Source: Lachnospiraceae bacterium (GTDB lineage Bacteria > Bacillota > Clostridia > Lachnospirales > Lachnospiraceae). From it: 64,000 nucleotides of DNA. Below the pieces are notes generated by a model. It was not told the origin of the DNA, ran no database searches, and was given only the letters and a program-made list of their open reading frames with translations. The stretch is from contig CAAEWE010000043.1 in NCBI GenBank assembly GCA_900759665.1, forward strand, positions 1-64,000. Direction: 5' to 3'. A program made the translations under genes and the position numbers. Shown here piece after piece: positions 62,585-64,000 of this stretch; within the stretch, counting starts at the first letter, position 1, and the number at the start of each line of letters is the position of its first letter.

Positions 62585-63070
62585 ATGGCACTTCGTACAA
62601 TACGCACTATTGGAGATGAATTATTATATCAGAAATCCAGAGAGGTTAAAAAAATGACTCCCCGGACGCAGACATTGATCGGGGATATGCTGGAGACGAT
62701 GTATGATGCACAGGGCGTGGGTCTGGCGGCACCGCAGGTTGGTGTACTGAAACGGATCGTTGTGATCGATGTTTCTCCGGAGGGAGATCAACCGGTCATC
62801 CTGATCAACCCGGAGATCATAGAGAAGTCCGGAGAACAGACCGGTTATGAGGGCTGCTTAAGTGTACCGGGCAAGACAGGGATTGTGACCCGTGCCAATT
62901 ACTGCAAGGTGAAGGCTTTAAATGAAAATATGGAAGAGATCGTGGTAGAGGGCGAGGAGCTTTTCGCGAGAGCACTTCAGCATGAGATCGCTCATCTGGA
63001 GGGACAGTTGTATGTTTCTCTGGTAGAGGGGGAGCTGATGAATAATTCCGATCTGGAGGAGCAGGACTAG
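62585..63070 (+). CDS. def: Peptide deformylase
   Basis: A 161-residue metalloenzyme removing the N-formyl group from new proteins. Motif 1 is GVGLAAPQVG, motif 2 EGCLSVPG with the metal cysteine, motif 3 QHEIAHLEG with both metal histidines and the catalytic glutamate. GGAAGG lies before ATG 62585. It is followed by fmt, which adds the formyl group that this enzyme removes, the usual pairing. Confidence 0.96.
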   Translation: MALRTIRTIGDELLYQKSREVKKMTPRTQTLIGDMLETMYDAQGVGLAAPQVGVLKRIVVIDVSPEGDQPVILINPEIIEKSGEQTGYEGCLSVPGKTGIVTRANYCKVKALNENMEEIVVEGEELFARALQHEIAHLEGQLYVSLVEGELMNNSDLEEQD

Positions 63071-63188
63071 TGTGAAAAGAACTTCTAATTACTCAGAGCA
63101 GGGGCTCTTTCGTAAAGAAGTTTTAAGTTTCACACAGGAAAAAGCGAAAGCTTTTTCATTGCTATTTGAGTCACTGCATTGCAGTGAC
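63071..63188 (+). other. Chain of inverted repeats between def and fmt
   Basis: The 145-bp gap holds three hairpins in series. The first is nested: TGTGAAA/TTTCACA (63071, 63128) around AACTTCT/AGAAGTT (63080, 63116) around AGAGC/GCTCT (63095, 63104). The second is GAAAAAGC-GAAA-GCTTTTTC (63138-63157). The third is GTCACTGCA-T-TGCAGTGAC (63170-63188). None is followed by a proper T tract. Confidence 0.7.
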
Positions 63189-63215
63189 GTGGGGAATAGA
63201 GAAAAGGAGGATGAT

Positions 63216-64000
63216 ATGAGAGTTGTATTTATGGGAACCCCGGATTTTGCAGTGCCGACATTACAGGCTCTGCTTGACAGCAGACACGATGTGGTTGGCG
63301 TTGTGACGCAGCCGGATCGTCCGAAGGGACGGAGCGGAAAGCTGCAGGCTTCCCCGGTCAAGGAAAAGGCGGTTAAGGCCGGCGTGCCGGTATTGCAGCC
63401 GGAAAAGGTCAAGGATCCGGCATTTTTTCCGGAGCTTGAAGCATTACAGCCGGATGTGATCGTTGTGGCAGCCTTTGGACAGATCCTTCCGGAGACGATT
63501 TTAAACCTGCCGGAATACGGCTGCATGAATGTCCATGCGTCACTGCTGCCAAAGCTTCGCGGAGCCGCACCAATCCAGTGGTCCGTGATCGACGGAGATG
63601 AAGAGAGCGGTGTTACGATCATGCAGATGGACAAGGGACTGGATACCGGAGATATTCTTCTGATGGAGAAATACAAGCTTGATCCGAAAGAGACAGGAGG
63701 AAGCCTGTTTGACAAGCTGTCAGAGCTTGGCGGTCCGTTGCTTTTGCAGGCTCTTGATCTGGCGGAAAAGGGAGAATTGTCTCCGGTTCCCCAGGAGCAT
63801 GACAAGCATACCTACGCCAAAATGCTTACAAAGGCTTTGGGAGAGATTGATTTTACCCAGAGTGCAGAGATTATTGAGCGTCTGATCCGCGGACTGAATC
63901 CATGGCCGAGTGCCTATACCCATCTGAATGGAAAGATGCTTAAGATCTGGGATGCCGATGTGATCGCCTCAGAGACAAAGGGGGAGCCGGGTCAGATTGT
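63216..64000 (+). CDS. fmt: Methionyl-tRNA formyltransferase (partial, runs off the window)
   Basis: The first 261 codons are present and open to the window end; the full protein should be about 310-320 residues. It formylates initiator Met-tRNA with 10-formyl-tetrahydrofolate. The start RVVFMGTPDFAVPTLQALL, the VTQPDRPKGR loop, and the folate/catalytic segment MNVHASLLPKLRGAAPIQW with the Asn-His-Asp set (D in TGDILL) are intact, as is RGLNPWPSAYT. AAAGGAGG precedes ATG 63216. Confidence 0.95.
   Translation, partial: MRVVFMGTPDFAVPTLQALLDSRHDVVGVVTQPDRPKGRSGKLQASPVKEKAVKAGVPVLQPEKVKDPAFFPELEALQPDVIVVAAFGQILPETILNLPEYGCMNVHASLLPKLRGAAPIQWSVIDGDEESGVTIMQMDKGLDTGDILLMEKYKLDPKETGGSLFDKLSELGGPLLLQALDLAEKGELSPVPQEHDKHTYAKMLTKALGEIDFTQSAEIIERLIRGLNPWPSAYTHLNGKMLKIWDADVIASETKGEPGQI

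Overview
The window reads as chromosome of a spore-lineage Bacillota bacterium, most likely a gut Lachnospiraceae (Roseburia/Agathobacter/Dorea-like; the genus cannot be fixed from sequence alone). Pointers are the Rpn-type nuclease genes, a LoaP antiterminator, a SleC-like spore-protein fragment, GGAGG-type ribosome binding sites on nearly every gene, HrcA/CIRCE control, and a MurE with the meso-DAP DNPR signature next to dapF. Most of the window has moderate GC. The block at about 5.7-16.7 kb is strikingly AT-rich and looks imported.

Layout. 0.2-4.5 kb is accessory flank: a truncated serine recombinase abutting a truncated SleC-like gene, an Rpn-family nuclease gene, dut with a clear promoter, and an unrecognised gene. 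4.7-16.7 kb is a surface-glycan operon: loaP, a leader with a branched terminator-like hairpin, then a WecG/TagA transferase, four further glycosyltransferases, two hexapeptide acyltransferases, a kinase/methyltransferase-like NoeA-type protein, Wzy, Wzx and a small membrane protein. 16.8-18.3 kb is a lone DUF234-type ATPase between a 40-bp palindrome and a strong terminator. 18.3-29.1 kb is a GDP-L-fucose block with both salvage (Fkp, FucU) and de novo synthesis (ManA, sugar mutase, ManC, Gmd, Fcl), plus an AraC regulator. 29.2-36.6 kb holds an Rpn remnant, a 1302-residue HD-domain protein overlapping an acyltransferase-3 gene, and a two-component system.

36.5-48.2 kb is a second glycan locus: on the minus strand an O-antigen-ligase-type protein and a StrF-like glycosyltransferase; on the plus strand a GntR regulator, the initiating sugar-phosphate transferase, three glycosyltransferases, UDP-galactopyranose mutase and a secreted Ig-like protein. 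48.2-50.6 kb is htpG behind one perfect and one degenerate CIRCE element. 50.6-56 kb is an MMPL transporter, a secreted heptad-repeat protein and a TetR regulator, with two candidate operators at the promoter. 56.1-64 kb carries a HydE-like radical SAM gene, an OmpR-like regulator with a degenerate receiver, and housekeeping genes dapF, murE, priA, def and fmt (cut by the window end).

Working together: the fucose block can supply GDP-mannose and GDP-fucose, and glf UDP-galactofuranose, to the glycosyltransferases of the two glycan loci. The AT-rich locus has Wzx and Wzy but no recognisable initiating phosphoglycosyltransferase. The second locus has one, so the loci may cooperate. No tRNA, rRNA or CRISPR array was seen.
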